Shown here in pieces: positions 1 to 8,653 of a DNA stretch of 18,201 nucleotides. The notes beneath the pieces were generated by a model. The model searched no databases. It saw nothing but the letters and a program-made list of their open reading frames with translations, and was not told where the DNA came from. Within the stretch, counting starts at the first letter, position 1. The number at the start of each line of letters is the position of its first letter. The translations under genes were made by a program, and so were the position numbers. Source of the DNA: Prevotellaceae bacterium (GTDB taxonomy: Bacteria; Bacteroidota; Bacteroidia; Bacteroidales; Bacteroidaceae); contig JAFLUS010000006.1 in the NCBI GenBank assembly GCA_022508685.1, positions 1-18,201 of the forward strand. Direction: 5' to 3'.

Positions 1-70
1 CGCCTGAAAACGCGTATGCGCACGCCTCAGAACGTTTATGCGCACGCCGAAAAGCAATGATGCGTTCCGC
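1..70. repeat. Degenerate 22-bp tandem repeat, cut by the window edge
   Basis: A 22-bp period is visible. CGCC recurs at 1-4, 23-26 and 45-48. Segments 9-26 and 31-48 match at 16 of 18 positions and share TATGCGCACGCC or its equivalent. A weaker third unit (49-70) keeps ATGCG at the same phase. The array probably continues to the left of the window. There are no unique spacers, so it is not a CRISPR array. It could be an intergenic minisatellite-like repeat or the decayed tail of a longer array; no function can be assigned. Confidence 0.6.
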
Positions 71-106
71 TGAAACGGCATCTGCTCCGACATGTTAAAG
101 GTCGTT

Positions 107-130
107 AAAAGTCCCTGAAAAAGGGATTTT
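107..130 (+). terminator. Possible weak intrinsic terminator of an upstream gene
   Basis: TCCCT (112-116) pairs with AGGGA (122-126) around a GAAAA loop and is followed by TTTT (127-130). AAAA at 107-110 can pair with that T-run, with G111 bulged, so the signal could also work on the minus strand. The stem is only 5 bp and the U-tract only 4 nt, so this is weak. It would fit the end of a gene or transcript entering from the left. Confidence 0.3.
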
Positions 131-177
131 GCGTTGGCATAGTGTTAAAAAACGAATTCTGCAGCATTCTTTCATCT

Positions 178-206
178 TAAAATTTGTTTTGTAAATATAA
201 ATTTCG
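178..206 (+). promoter_or_regulatory. Candidate promoter region of the seven-gene operon
   Basis: This is the most AT-rich part of the leader. TAAATTTC at 198-205 differs at one position from the Bacteroidota -7 consensus TAnnTTTG, and TAAAATTTG at 178-186 matches it with one extra base. No well-spaced -33 TTTG or TTG partner was found for either, so the exact promoter is uncertain. Initiation just downstream would give a leader of roughly 130 nt containing the stem-loops at 243-317. Confidence 0.22.
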
Positions 207-242
207 TTTCTTTGCATAGAATATCGTGCCGTATTGGCTCCT

Positions 243-317
243 GTCGGTAGCGACCGACGTGCAGTCCCCGACGGGGACGGATGACCCGAACGGCGTTCTA
301 ACTGACTGAAAGAGAAC
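243..317 (+). promoter_or_regulatory. Structured 5' leader with consecutive stem-loops
   Basis: Three inverted repeats follow one another. GTCGGT (243-248) pairs with ACCGAC (253-258) around AGCG. GTCCCC (264-269) pairs with GGGGAC (273-278) around GAC. GTTCT (295-299) pairs with AGAAC (313-317) around a 13-nt loop. The first two are strong for their size, and neither has a T-run behind it, so they are not ordinary terminators. They may stabilise the mRNA or control translation of the first gene; they match no riboswitch I recognise. Only the pairing is seen; the function is inference. Confidence 0.35.
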
Positions 318-346
318 TAAAAATTATCAATAATCTTACTAATATT

Positions 347-3322
347 ATGTTGTACCATTCAAAAAGGAAAAAACTATGCAGACGCCTTCTGGTAGGAGGT
401 GCCATGTGCCTTGCAGGTCTGATGTTCTTCTCCTGTTCGGACAAGTACGACCTCGACAGTGAACAGCCTTCGAACCTGAACACGGTCTATGGTTACTTGG
501 AGAGTCAGGGTAACTACACCAATGTCCTGCGCCTGATTGACGACTTGAATCTGAAAGAAGTGCTCGGCAAGACCGGTAACAAAACGCTGTTTGCCGCCAA
601 CGACGCAGCATTCAAGGAATTCTACAGCGCAAACGAGTGGGGCGTGACGAAGTATTCCGAACTGACGACGGCACAGAAGAACGTGCTGCTCAAGTGTGCG
701 ATGCTCGACAACCCGTATTCGCCAACGATGCTCTCGACGGCTCAAGGCCCGGTGAAGGGTGAAGTTTGTCGCCGCGTGACCTCGATGTCGGTCTACGACT
801 CCGTTCAGGTGGTCAGTGTGTTCGACGACGAAATTCCCAACGACCCGCAGTGGAATACGCACTGGAACTCGCTCCGTGCCAGCCAGAAGCCGCACGCATC
901 ATGGTTGCAGCCCGGCGAGATTGTCTTGATGAAGGACGCATCTGCTGCAGCCCCCATGATTCACTTCACGCCGAAATTCCTGACGTCGAACAAGATTAAG
1001 ACGTCCGACATCGACGTGGTGTACAACTTCACTCCGGGCACCATCAAGCAGACGGACATCTACGTCAACAACGCCAAGGTGAAGCAGTCCACTTTCTGCA
1101 AGAATGGTTATGTGCACGAAGTCGACCGCGTGATTCTGCCGCTTGACAACATGGCAGAACTCATTCGCAAGAACCCGAAGATGCAGCGCTTCAGCAACAT
1201 CATCGAACGTTTTGCCGCTCCCGACTACAGCCGTTCGGCAACCGATGCATACAACATTGCCAAGTTTGGTACGGAACGCACCGACCTCTACGTCGACTCC
1301 GTATTCGTGAAGCGCTACTTCTCGGCTCGCTCGGCAGGTTCGACGTATAGCCAACGTGCAGCCTTCATGTCGGACAAGGACGATGTCGGCGTCGGCGGAA
1401 ACGGTACGGCAGCCCTCAAGTTCGACCCGGGATGGAACTCCTACGTTGCAGAAGTCTTCAACAATCGTGCACCGATGATGGAAGACATGGCAATGATGCT
1501 CGTTCCGTCTGACGAAGCCCTCGAAACGTGGTGGAACACCGACGAAACCGGTATGGCACTGCAGCGCTACTTCGGTACACTCGAAAACACACCCAGCGAA
1601 ACCATCAAGAACTTGGTGAACGTCAACATGCTGAACTCGTTCATTGCCAGCGTGCCATCGCGCTTCAGCACCGTGCTCGACGACGCCAACGACCCGTTGG
1701 GCATACAGGAAGGCGACATCGAACAGGTGTACATGGCAAACAATGGTGTCGTGATGCTCACCAACAAGGTGTTCCCGCCGAAATCCTATTCGTCGGTACT
1801 CTTCCCGACCGTCATCGACACGGACAACCTCAACCTCATCAACTCGCTGATTGAGATGAACCTCTACGATGCCTACCTCAACTCAATGGTATCGCGCTAT
1901 TCGTTCTTCGTGCCGAAAAACAACAACGGCCGCTTGGCATTCATCGACCCCGTAACCTACGGCAACCCCACCCGCAAGCAGTTGTGGGAGTTCTACCTCA
2001 ATCCCGACAAGGAAAATGGCGGTGACGAAGTAGACCCGCTGTTCGTCGACATTTTCAATGGAACGATTGACGCCGACGGCAATTTCATCAAAGATTCGGA
2101 AACACGTGCTACATACTTCAAGGTGCGTACCACGACGAAGAATGCCGACGGAAATTCGACCTCGACGCTGAATGCCACCGTGCAGAACCGCGCACAGGAC
2201 ATGCTCGACAACACCATCGTCATCGGCGAATACGTGGACGGCAAGCACTTCTATCAGACAAAAGGAAAGAACTTCGTGCGAGTTGACCGCGTAGGCGGCA
2301 GTTTCGAAGTATCGGGAAGCCGCGAACGCGACCTCAACCAACCCATTCCGGTGGAAGAAACCTTCGCAATGAAGAATGGTGCGACCTATGTCATCACCAA
2401 TCCGCTCTCCTTCACTCCGAAGTCTACAGCCGACGTGCTGGCAGAAACAGGCGTGCTCGACAGCGAAGGCAACCCCGAATTCAGCGAATTCCTGCAAATC
2501 ATGCAGAAATCAGGAACGGTGGTAACGTATGCGAACGGTGACAAACTGGCTTCCGTGTCGCAGGATGCTACCGTCAACGGCGTGGCATCGCAACGTGGTA
2601 ACTTGGTGAACGTGAACCGCCCGACACCGAAGACCGAACGTGCATACGCCATGCTGAACGCCAACCACTATACGGTGTACGCGCCGACCAACGCAGCCAT
2701 GAAGATTGCTTACGAAGAAATGGGCATGCCTTCTTACGAAGACTACTTGGCTCTTGAAGCAGAACTTGGCGCTGCATCCGAAGATACACTGCGCCAAATC
2801 CGCATCATGTGGCGCGACTTCATCCGCTATCACGTACACGCACAATCGCTCTTCGTCGACGGGCCCGACCCCGCAACGGAACAGAGCAGCCCGCGTGCCC
2901 GCGAATACGAAACGATGAAGCCCGTATATGTGTTCAAGGATTACGACGAAAACGGCAACCCCGTACTGAACAAGTCGGGCGAATACGACAGTTACGTGCA
3001 GTCGTCCTACCGCATCAACGTCACTCATGTGGACAACGACGGACTGACCATCTACGATGCCGTTGAAATGGATAAGCCGGCAGGTCAGCGAAAGGCTGCA
3101 CACGTTGTTTCCAATGCTGCCCTCTACAACATGCAGGGACGCGAATATTGGATAAATGGCTCATCGGCAACTGCAGGTAGAACAGCCAACCAGAGCACCA
3201 CGCTGACGCACTCGTCGAGCGTCGTTGTACACGGTATCGACCGCCCGTTGTTCTACGATGTAGACCAGTTCAAGTATGTGCCTCGCCACATTGATACAGA
3301 TAATAGTGTAAAACGCCGTTAA
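347..3322 (+). CDS. Surface lipoprotein with four tandem fasciclin (FAS1)-like domains (F1)
   Basis: This 991-aa protein begins with a basic N-region and hydrophobic core ending MFFSC, giving lipidation at Cys30. The mature end SDKYDLD is acidic, as in surface-exported Bacteroidota lipoproteins. Four FAS1-like units can be traced by their core motifs: TLFAANDAAF (80-89) closing at NGYVHEVDRVILP (253-265); MMLVPSDEAL (about 383-392) closing at NGVVMLTNKVFPP (466-478); YSFFVPKNNN (518-527) closing near NGATYVITNP (677-686); and YTVYAPTNAAM (775-785) closing near VVVHGIDRPLF (959-969). FAS1 domains usually mediate adhesion or ligand binding. The gene opens the operon, 10 bp before a SusC-like gene, so a ligand-capture role beside that transporter is inferred. 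No catalytic motif is visible. The start at 347 gives a complete signal peptide; the downstream Met20 would remove the basic residues. The lipobox is loose, with Phe at -3 and -2. Confidence 0.88.
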   Translation: MLYHSKRKKLCRRLLVGGAMCLAGLMFFSCSDKYDLDSEQPSNLNTVYGYLESQGNYTNVLRLIDDLNLKEVLGKTGNKTLFAANDAAFKEFYSANEWGVTKYSELTTAQKNVLLKCAMLDNPYSPTMLSTAQGPVKGEVCRRVTSMSVYDSVQVVSVFDDEIPNDPQWNTHWNSLRASQKPHASWLQPGEIVLMKDASAAAPMIHFTPKFLTSNKIKTSDIDVVYNFTPGTIKQTDIYVNNAKVKQSTFCKNGYVHEVDRVILPLDNMAELIRKNPKMQRFSNIIERFAAPDYSRSATDAYNIAKFGTERTDLYVDSVFVKRYFSARSAGSTYSQRAAFMSDKDDVGVGGNGTAALKFDPGWNSYVAEVFNNRAPMMEDMAMMLVPSDEALETWWNTDETGMALQRYFGTLENTPSETIKNLVNVNMLNSFIASVPSRFSTVLDDANDPLGIQEGDIEQVYMANNGVVMLTNKVFPPKSYSSVLFPTVIDTDNLNLINSLIEMNLYDAYLNSMVSRYSFFVPKNNNGRLAFIDPVTYGNPTRKQLWEFYLNPDKENGGDEVDPLFVDIFNGTIDADGNFIKDSETRATYFKVRTTTKNADGNSTSTLNATVQNRAQDMLDNTIVIGEYVDGKHFYQTKGKNFVRVDRVGGSFEVSGSRERDLNQPIPVEETFAMKNGATYVITNPLSFTPKSTADVLAETGVLDSEGNPEFSEFLQIMQKSGTVVTYANGDKLASVSQDATVNGVASQRGNLVNVNRPTPKTERAYAMLNANHYTVYAPTNAAMKIAYEEMGMPSYEDYLALEAELGAASEDTLRQIRIMWRDFIRYHVHAQSLFVDGPDPATEQSSPRAREYETMKPVYVFKDYDENGNPVLNKSGEYDSYVQSSYRINVTHVDNDGLTIYDAVEMDKPAGQRKAAHVVSNAALYNMQGREYWINGSSATAGRTANQSTTLTHSSSVVVHGIDRPLFYDVDQFKYVPRHIDTDNSVKRR

Positions 3323-3332
3323 TCAATATATC

Positions 3333-6300
3333 ATGAAAAAAATCATCTCCATACTCATGCTTTTCGCGTGTTTCTGCACTACTTCAATGGCGCAGGCACC
3401 GAAAGCGGGCGACATCATTTCGGGTACGGTCTCTGACGACTTGGAACCGCTGATGATGGTGAACGTTGTCGAAATCGACAACAACGACCGTATTGTCGCC
3501 CATGGTGTTACCGATATCAACGGTAACTTCTCATTTGCTATCAAAAATCCGAAGGACCGACTCCGTATCTCTTACATCGGATGCGAGACGCAAACCCTCC
3601 CTATCAACAGAAAAGTCTTCAAGATTGTGCTCAAGAGCAAGACGACGCTGCAAACCGTCAACATCGTAGCCAAGAAGAAGACACAGACGTCGGGTCTGCA
3701 AATTCCGGTAACGGAAATTTCGGTCGCACAACAGACCATCGACATGAAAGAGTTCGAAGGATTGGCACTCACCTCAGTCGATGAAGCCCTCCAAGGACGT
3801 ATCTCCGGTTTGGACATCGTGTCGAACTCCGGTAACCTCGGTTCCGGTACGACCATGCGTCTGCGTGGTGTCAGCACCATCAATGGTGATGCCAACCCGC
3901 TCATCGTTGTCAATGGTAACGTGTGGACGAACGACGCCAACGACAACATCAACTGGAACGAATACAACGAAGAAAAGTTTGCCGAACTGCTCAACGTCAA
4001 CCCTGAAGATATCGAGTCTATCTCCGTATTGAAGGATGCTGCCGCAACGGCCATCTGGGGTTCGCAAGGTGCAAATGGTGTTATCGAAATCAAGACCAAG
4101 CGCGGTCAGCGTGGTAAGACGAAGGTGCAATACTCTTACCGCTTCACCGGTACATGGCAGCCGGAAGGCTACAAGTTGCTGAATGGTGACGACTATACCA
4201 TGTATCTGAAAGAAGCCTTCTTCAATCCGACGCTCGACCCGTCGTACAGTGAAAAGGGTAGTGCAAACTACATTCCCGAAATCAACTATGATACTGATTT
4301 CACGGAATATCGCCACTTCAACGACAATACCGACTGGCGCAAGGCCATTAAGCAATTCGGTACGCAGCATCAGCACTTCGTGTCGATGATGGGTGGTGGT
4401 GAGAAGGCTCAGTTCCGTATCTCTGGTGGTTATGACAGCCAGAATGGTACGATTATCAAGCAGCACTTCGACCGCTTCACCACGCGTGTGGCTCTTGACT
4501 ACTTCGTCTCGAACCGCATTACCGTGCGCACGAACTTCGACCTTACTTACACGAAGAACCAACGCAGTTACTATACGAACATGTTGGACTATGCGGCACG
4601 CAAGATGCCGAACCTCTCCATCTACGAAGAAGATGAAAATGGCCGCGATACCGGCAAGTTCTACACGATGAACCCGAATATCGTTTATCCCGTTGCTTCG
4701 ACGAAAGCCGATGGTGTATTGAAAGACCAATACGGATTGCCCAACCCCGTGGCTGTGGCTCATCAGGCTAAATACGATGAAACGACGATTAACCTGACGC
4801 CGGAATTCATTTTGAAGTATGACGTGCTGGGTGTGGACGATGCCTCTTCTCGTTTGACGTATGAAGGACAGATTTTGTTCAACATCTATAGTCTGGATGA
4901 TGACAAGTACTATCCCGGAACCTTGATTGCTTCCAACTGGTCTGCTGATACTTACAACTCTACTTCGACCAGTGCATACAAGAGCAACGGACTTTCCACT
5001 CGCCACTCATTGACCTTCGTACCTCATTTCAACAACGAAAACCACTCATTGTTGATGATGGCACGTATGCAGTATAACTCAGGTTCTTCTTCGAGCCAGT
5101 CTGCAGGTGTGAAGTGGTTGCCTACAGGCGACATCCAGTCTACGTTCGGCGGTGGCGTGAACAACGGAAACTTCAGTTCCGGAGCCGGCGAGTGGCGTAG
5201 CGTTTACTATCTGTTCCAGTTGCACTATGCGTGGAAAGGTAAGTATATTTTCGATGCGACACTGCGTCGAGACGGTTCTACCAATTTCGGCCCTGACAAG
5301 CGTTACGGAAACTTCCCCGGAATTTCTGGTCGATGGAACATCAGCGACGAACCTTTCATGGAAAAGGTGAAGTGGATTAACATGCTGTCTATCCGTCCGG
5401 GTTGGGGTATCGTTGGTAACTCGCCAAGCGGACAGAACTACTACAGCCGCTATGTGGCAGGTAGCAACTACATGGGACGTCCCGACATGTCTACCGTCGT
5501 TCCTAACAACATCCGCCTTGCTGCATTGAGTTGGGAAGAAAAGGAAACGTGGAACCTCGGTTTCGACTTCGGCTTCTTCAACAACATGATTAATGGTGAC
5601 TTGTCTATCTATACGCAGAAGACACGCGACTTGTTGATGCAGAATCCCGCAATCCCGTCTTCATCCGGTTACGGCTCGCTGTCGTGGATGAATGTCGGTA
5701 CGATGCGCAATAATGGTTGGGAATTCAACCTGAATGGTCAGCAAGTTGTCAAGAAAGGCAAGTTCTCTATGGACTTCAACATCACGTTTGCCAACAACCG
5801 CAACGAGATTTTGACCATGGAACCGACCATTCTTGAAGACATCAACGGTGAATTCAACTACGCAAATGGTTCATACCTCTCTCGCGTACAACTTCACAAC
5901 CCGCTGGGTTCTATCTATGGTTTCCGCTACAAAGGCGTCTATGCTTACTCCGATTACACGAAAGATGAGAACGGACGCTATACGGACATCGAAATTCCGG
6001 GTGTGAGTGGTCCGAACTGCCCAATCGCACGTGATGCAAACGGCAATCCTATCCTTGACTCTCACGGACAGCCTCGCCAGATGTATTTCGACTACGACGG
6101 CAAAGGTGGTACGCCTTATGCGTTTGTCGGTGGTGACGCGATTTATGAAGACGTGAACCACGACGGTCAAATCAACGAATTGGATATCGTTTACCTCGGT
6201 TCTTCTCTTCCGAAATTGACCGGTGGTTTTGGTCTGAAATTCCACTATGACCGATGGGCGTTGAACCTCCAGTTCACTTATCGTTATGGCAATAAAGCCA

Positions 6301-6716
6301 TCAACTACGCACGCATGAGTCTTGAAAGCATGGGTACAAACGACAACCAGAGCCGTGCAGTCAACTGGCGTTGGCGCAATGAAGGTGATTCTGGTGAAAA
6401 CTTGTTGCCCCGTGCAGTCACAACCATGACCAACTTCCGCACATACAACTACTTAGGCTCCGACCGCTTCGTGGAAGACGCATCATTCGTTCGTCTGAAC
6501 TATGCGAACCTGTCATATTCGTTCAGCCCGAAAAAACTGAAAGAGTGGGGCATGAGCACATTGAGCCTTTATCTCACGGTGAACAACATTTTCTGCATTA
6601 CGAAATACTCCGGTACAGACCCGGAAATTCCGCAATGGGGTTGGACACCTGCCAGTGATAATAACCGCACTCCGAGAGCACGCTCGTTCACGGTGGGTGC
6701 AACGGTTGCATTCTAA
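3333..6716 (+). CDS. SusC/RagA-type TonB-dependent outer-membrane receptor (C1)
   Basis: This 1127-aa protein belongs to the family of outer-membrane barrels that import ligands bound by a SusD partner, powered by TonB-ExbBD. It has a signal peptide to about Ala20 (TTSMA, then QAP). A carboxypeptidase-regulatory-like beta-sandwich spans about 28-103 (ISGTVSD, GVTDINGNFSF, ISYIGCE). The plug spans about 105-260 (EALQGRISGLDIVS, TMRLRGVSTI, ESISVLKDAAATAIWGSQ, ANGVIEIKTKRG). The barrel follows, with the SusC hallmark NTDW at 332-335, an EF-hand-like DVNHDGQINELD loop from 940, and a terminal Phe in VGATVAF. Length and domain order are normal for SusC. It starts 10 bp after F1 and precedes a SusD gene by 14 bp, so C1-D1 is a pair. 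The substrate cannot be deduced from the sequence. Confidence 0.96.
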   Translation: MKKIISILMLFACFCTTSMAQAPKAGDIISGTVSDDLEPLMMVNVVEIDNNDRIVAHGVTDINGNFSFAIKNPKDRLRISYIGCETQTLPINRKVFKIVLKSKTTLQTVNIVAKKKTQTSGLQIPVTEISVAQQTIDMKEFEGLALTSVDEALQGRISGLDIVSNSGNLGSGTTMRLRGVSTINGDANPLIVVNGNVWTNDANDNINWNEYNEEKFAELLNVNPEDIESISVLKDAAATAIWGSQGANGVIEIKTKRGQRGKTKVQYSYRFTGTWQPEGYKLLNGDDYTMYLKEAFFNPTLDPSYSEKGSANYIPEINYDTDFTEYRHFNDNTDWRKAIKQFGTQHQHFVSMMGGGEKAQFRISGGYDSQNGTIIKQHFDRFTTRVALDYFVSNRITVRTNFDLTYTKNQRSYYTNMLDYAARKMPNLSIYEEDENGRDTGKFYTMNPNIVYPVASTKADGVLKDQYGLPNPVAVAHQAKYDETTINLTPEFILKYDVLGVDDASSRLTYEGQILFNIYSLDDDKYYPGTLIASNWSADTYNSTSTSAYKSNGLSTRHSLTFVPHFNNENHSLLMMARMQYNSGSSSSQSAGVKWLPTGDIQSTFGGGVNNGNFSSGAGEWRSVYYLFQLHYAWKGKYIFDATLRRDGSTNFGPDKRYGNFPGISGRWNISDEPFMEKVKWINMLSIRPGWGIVGNSPSGQNYYSRYVAGSNYMGRPDMSTVVPNNIRLAALSWEEKETWNLGFDFGFFNNMINGDLSIYTQKTRDLLMQNPAIPSSSGYGSLSWMNVGTMRNNGWEFNLNGQQVVKKGKFSMDFNITFANNRNEILTMEPTILEDINGEFNYANGSYLSRVQLHNPLGSIYGFRYKGVYAYSDYTKDENGRYTDIEIPGVSGPNCPIARDANGNPILDSHGQPRQMYFDYDGKGGTPYAFVGGDAIYEDVNHDGQINELDIVYLGSSLPKLTGGFGLKFHYDRWALNLQFTYRYGNKAINYARMSLESMGTNDNQSRAVNWRWRNEGDSGENLLPRAVTTMTNFRTYNYLGSDRFVEDASFVRLNYANLSYSFSPKKLKEWGMSTLSLYLTVNNIFCITKYSGTDPEIPQWGWTPASDNNRTPRARSFTVGATVAF

Positions 6717-6730
6717 AAATAGAAGAAGTT

Positions 6731-8647
6731 ATGAAAAAGATAAAGAAAATCATCAACAGCGTTGGTCTTGTCGCTTGCTTTGGTGTTTCCATCACCTCGT
6801 GTGACCTCGACCTCGTGCCGCTGAACGAAGTGGTGCTCGAAGACTTTTGGACGGACACGACCGACGTGAACAGCGTACTCTATTCATGCTATCAAGGCAT
6901 GTGTGAAAATGGCTGGATAGAAAAGGCCATCGTGTGGGGCGAAGTCCGTTCGGACAATATCGAAGACGGCCCTGTGGGCTCCGGAATGCCGACTTACATT
7001 CAAGACATCAATAAGGGTGCTCTTACCGAAACCAACAATGCTTGCGACTGGGGCGTATTCTACACGATTATCAACCGTTGCAATACCTTGTTGAAGTATT
7101 CAAAAGAAATGTTTGAAAGCAACCGCGACCCGAACTTCACGCCTACGTTGTATCGCCAGGTATGTGCGGAAGCCAAAGGTATTCGTGCACTCAATTATTT
7201 CTATTTGATTCGTACCTTCAAAGACGTGCCTTTCACGTTCACTCCCTCTATCGACGACACGCAAGATTACAAAATTCCTGCAACGTCGTTCGAAGATGTG
7301 CTGGATGCGTTGATTGCCGACATTGAAGATTGCAAAGACAATGCGTTGTATCAATTCTCTTCGCAGACCACGTCGGAGAACTATCGGTTGAATTCTGCCC
7401 GCATCACTCGTCCGGCACTCTATGCGCTGCTGGCTGACATGTACTTGTGGCGTGCATCCAATGCGAATGCCGACATGACAGCGCGTCAGAACGACTATCG
7501 CCGTTGCGTAGAATTGTGCGACTTCGTGATGAACTTCAAATACAAGCAGTATAAGGAAGATGCGGACAATACGCTTCGCAGAAAGATGGACCAGAAAGTG
7601 CTGACGGCTTATGGTTATCCGTTGTTGCGTGAGAAAGACTTCCAATCGACAACAACCGGTGAAGCACCGGCAGCAACCAATGCCACTTTCGGTACGGGAA
7701 ATTCATGGGAAAGCATCTTCGAACTCTCATTCGGTTTGGATGAATCATCCGTGAAGAATTCGTCGGTTGCCTACATGTATGGTGGCTATAACAACGATTC
7801 TCCGCAGAAATTCCAACGTTGGGTGTCAGCAAACAAGAATTTGTTGGAAACTCCGCTGTCGTCCTCAAATGGTTCTTACTCACCAAACAGCAACAACCTC
7901 TTCCAAACCTATACGGACTATCGTTCGCTGACATCATTCCGTTATAAGAATGGCTCTTCGTATGCCATTCTCAAGTATGCGGTAGACATGTTCGTGGGAA
8001 GTGAGAGTGATTTCGGTATCATTTCTTCTACCGGTAGCACAAACTGGAAGGAAGGAAGCAATGATGCGCAACTGCAAGTTCGTCAGGCGTATCGCTACAA
8101 CACAGCCGGCTGGATTATCTATCGTCTGACCGATGTGATGCTGATGCGTGCCGAAGCACAAATCGAATTGGCAGGTATGCAAAATTCGGCAGTCGCAATC
8201 ACTGCATACGATACAAACATCGACGGTGCTTCCGTTTCTACGTCGGATGAACAGTACAGCGATGCCTTCTCTTTGATTTCGGCAGTTTATCTGCGTTCAA
8301 ATCCTGACCGCATCGTGACAAAGACATCGGCATTCTGCCCGCGTGCTACCGATTTCACGACGTATGACCAAATGATACAATTGGTGGAAGACGAACGTCA
8401 TCGTGAATTCCTGTTCGAAGGCAAGCGCTACTACGACCTCGTTCGTCGTGCTCGCCGCGAAGGCAATACCGTACACTATAAAGCGGCATTGAACTCTAAA
8501 TTTAGTCAGGCAGCGCAAGTGGTTTGGCTGAAAATGGACAACTTGGACTTCATGTATATGCCTTATGCAAAACGTCAGTTGAAAATCAATCCTTATTTGA
8601 AACAGAATCCGCAATATATCACGGACGAAACAACTGCTAAAAACTAA
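6731..8647 (+). CDS. SusD/RagB-type nutrient-binding outer-membrane lipoprotein (D1)
   Basis: This 638-aa protein has a lipoprotein signal ending SITSC, with lipidation at Cys24, and mature end DLDLVP. SusD proteins are helical, TPR-containing lids that sit on the SusC barrel at the cell surface and hand over ligand. Family signs are the helix AEAKGIRALNYFYLIRTF followed by KDVPF (about 147-167), LYALLADMYLWRA in the middle TPR region, and the C-terminal RHREFLFEGKRYYDLVRRAR (about 555-574). It is somewhat longer than a typical SusD (roughly 500-600 aa). It lies 14 bp after C1, with an AGAAGAAG stretch ahead of the ATG that is the most Shine-Dalgarno-like sequence in the operon. It is very probably the dedicated partner of C1. 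Which ligand it binds is unknown. Confidence 0.95.
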   Translation: MKKIKKIINSVGLVACFGVSITSCDLDLVPLNEVVLEDFWTDTTDVNSVLYSCYQGMCENGWIEKAIVWGEVRSDNIEDGPVGSGMPTYIQDINKGALTETNNACDWGVFYTIINRCNTLLKYSKEMFESNRDPNFTPTLYRQVCAEAKGIRALNYFYLIRTFKDVPFTFTPSIDDTQDYKIPATSFEDVLDALIADIEDCKDNALYQFSSQTTSENYRLNSARITRPALYALLADMYLWRASNANADMTARQNDYRRCVELCDFVMNFKYKQYKEDADNTLRRKMDQKVLTAYGYPLLREKDFQSTTTGEAPAATNATFGTGNSWESIFELSFGLDESSVKNSSVAYMYGGYNNDSPQKFQRWVSANKNLLETPLSSSNGSYSPNSNNLFQTYTDYRSLTSFRYKNGSSYAILKYAVDMFVGSESDFGIISSTGSTNWKEGSNDAQLQVRQAYRYNTAGWIIYRLTDVMLMRAEAQIELAGMQNSAVAITAYDTNIDGASVSTSDEQYSDAFSLISAVYLRSNPDRIVTKTSAFCPRATDFTTYDQMIQLVEDERHREFLFEGKRYYDLVRRARREGNTVHYKAALNSKFSQAAQVVWLKMDNLDFMYMPYAKRQLKINPYLKQNPQYITDETTAKN

Positions 8648-8653
8648 TCTGTT

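Larger units (their letters stand above)
1..346. other. Upstream intergenic region and 5' leader
   Basis: No convincing gene is visible here on either strand; the open frames that enter it from the right are minus-strand shadows of the first lipoprotein gene. The left part (1-70) is a GC-rich tandem repeat. The middle (about 105-240) is AT-rich and includes a small hairpin plus the best place for a promoter. The right part (241-317) is GC-rich and full of short inverted repeats, followed by an AT-rich run into the first start codon. The end of any upstream gene lies outside the window. Confidence 0.7.

Noticed and set aside
1..70. CRISPR-like repeat
   Set aside because: The period is 22 bp with repeat directly abutting repeat and no unique spacers; no cas genes are present.
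3774..5006. 410-codon open frame on the minus strand
   Set aside because: It lies wholly inside C1, which has clear SusC motifs throughout. The minus frame is low-complexity in character (rich in V, R, H) with no recognisable domain: a shadow of codon bias.
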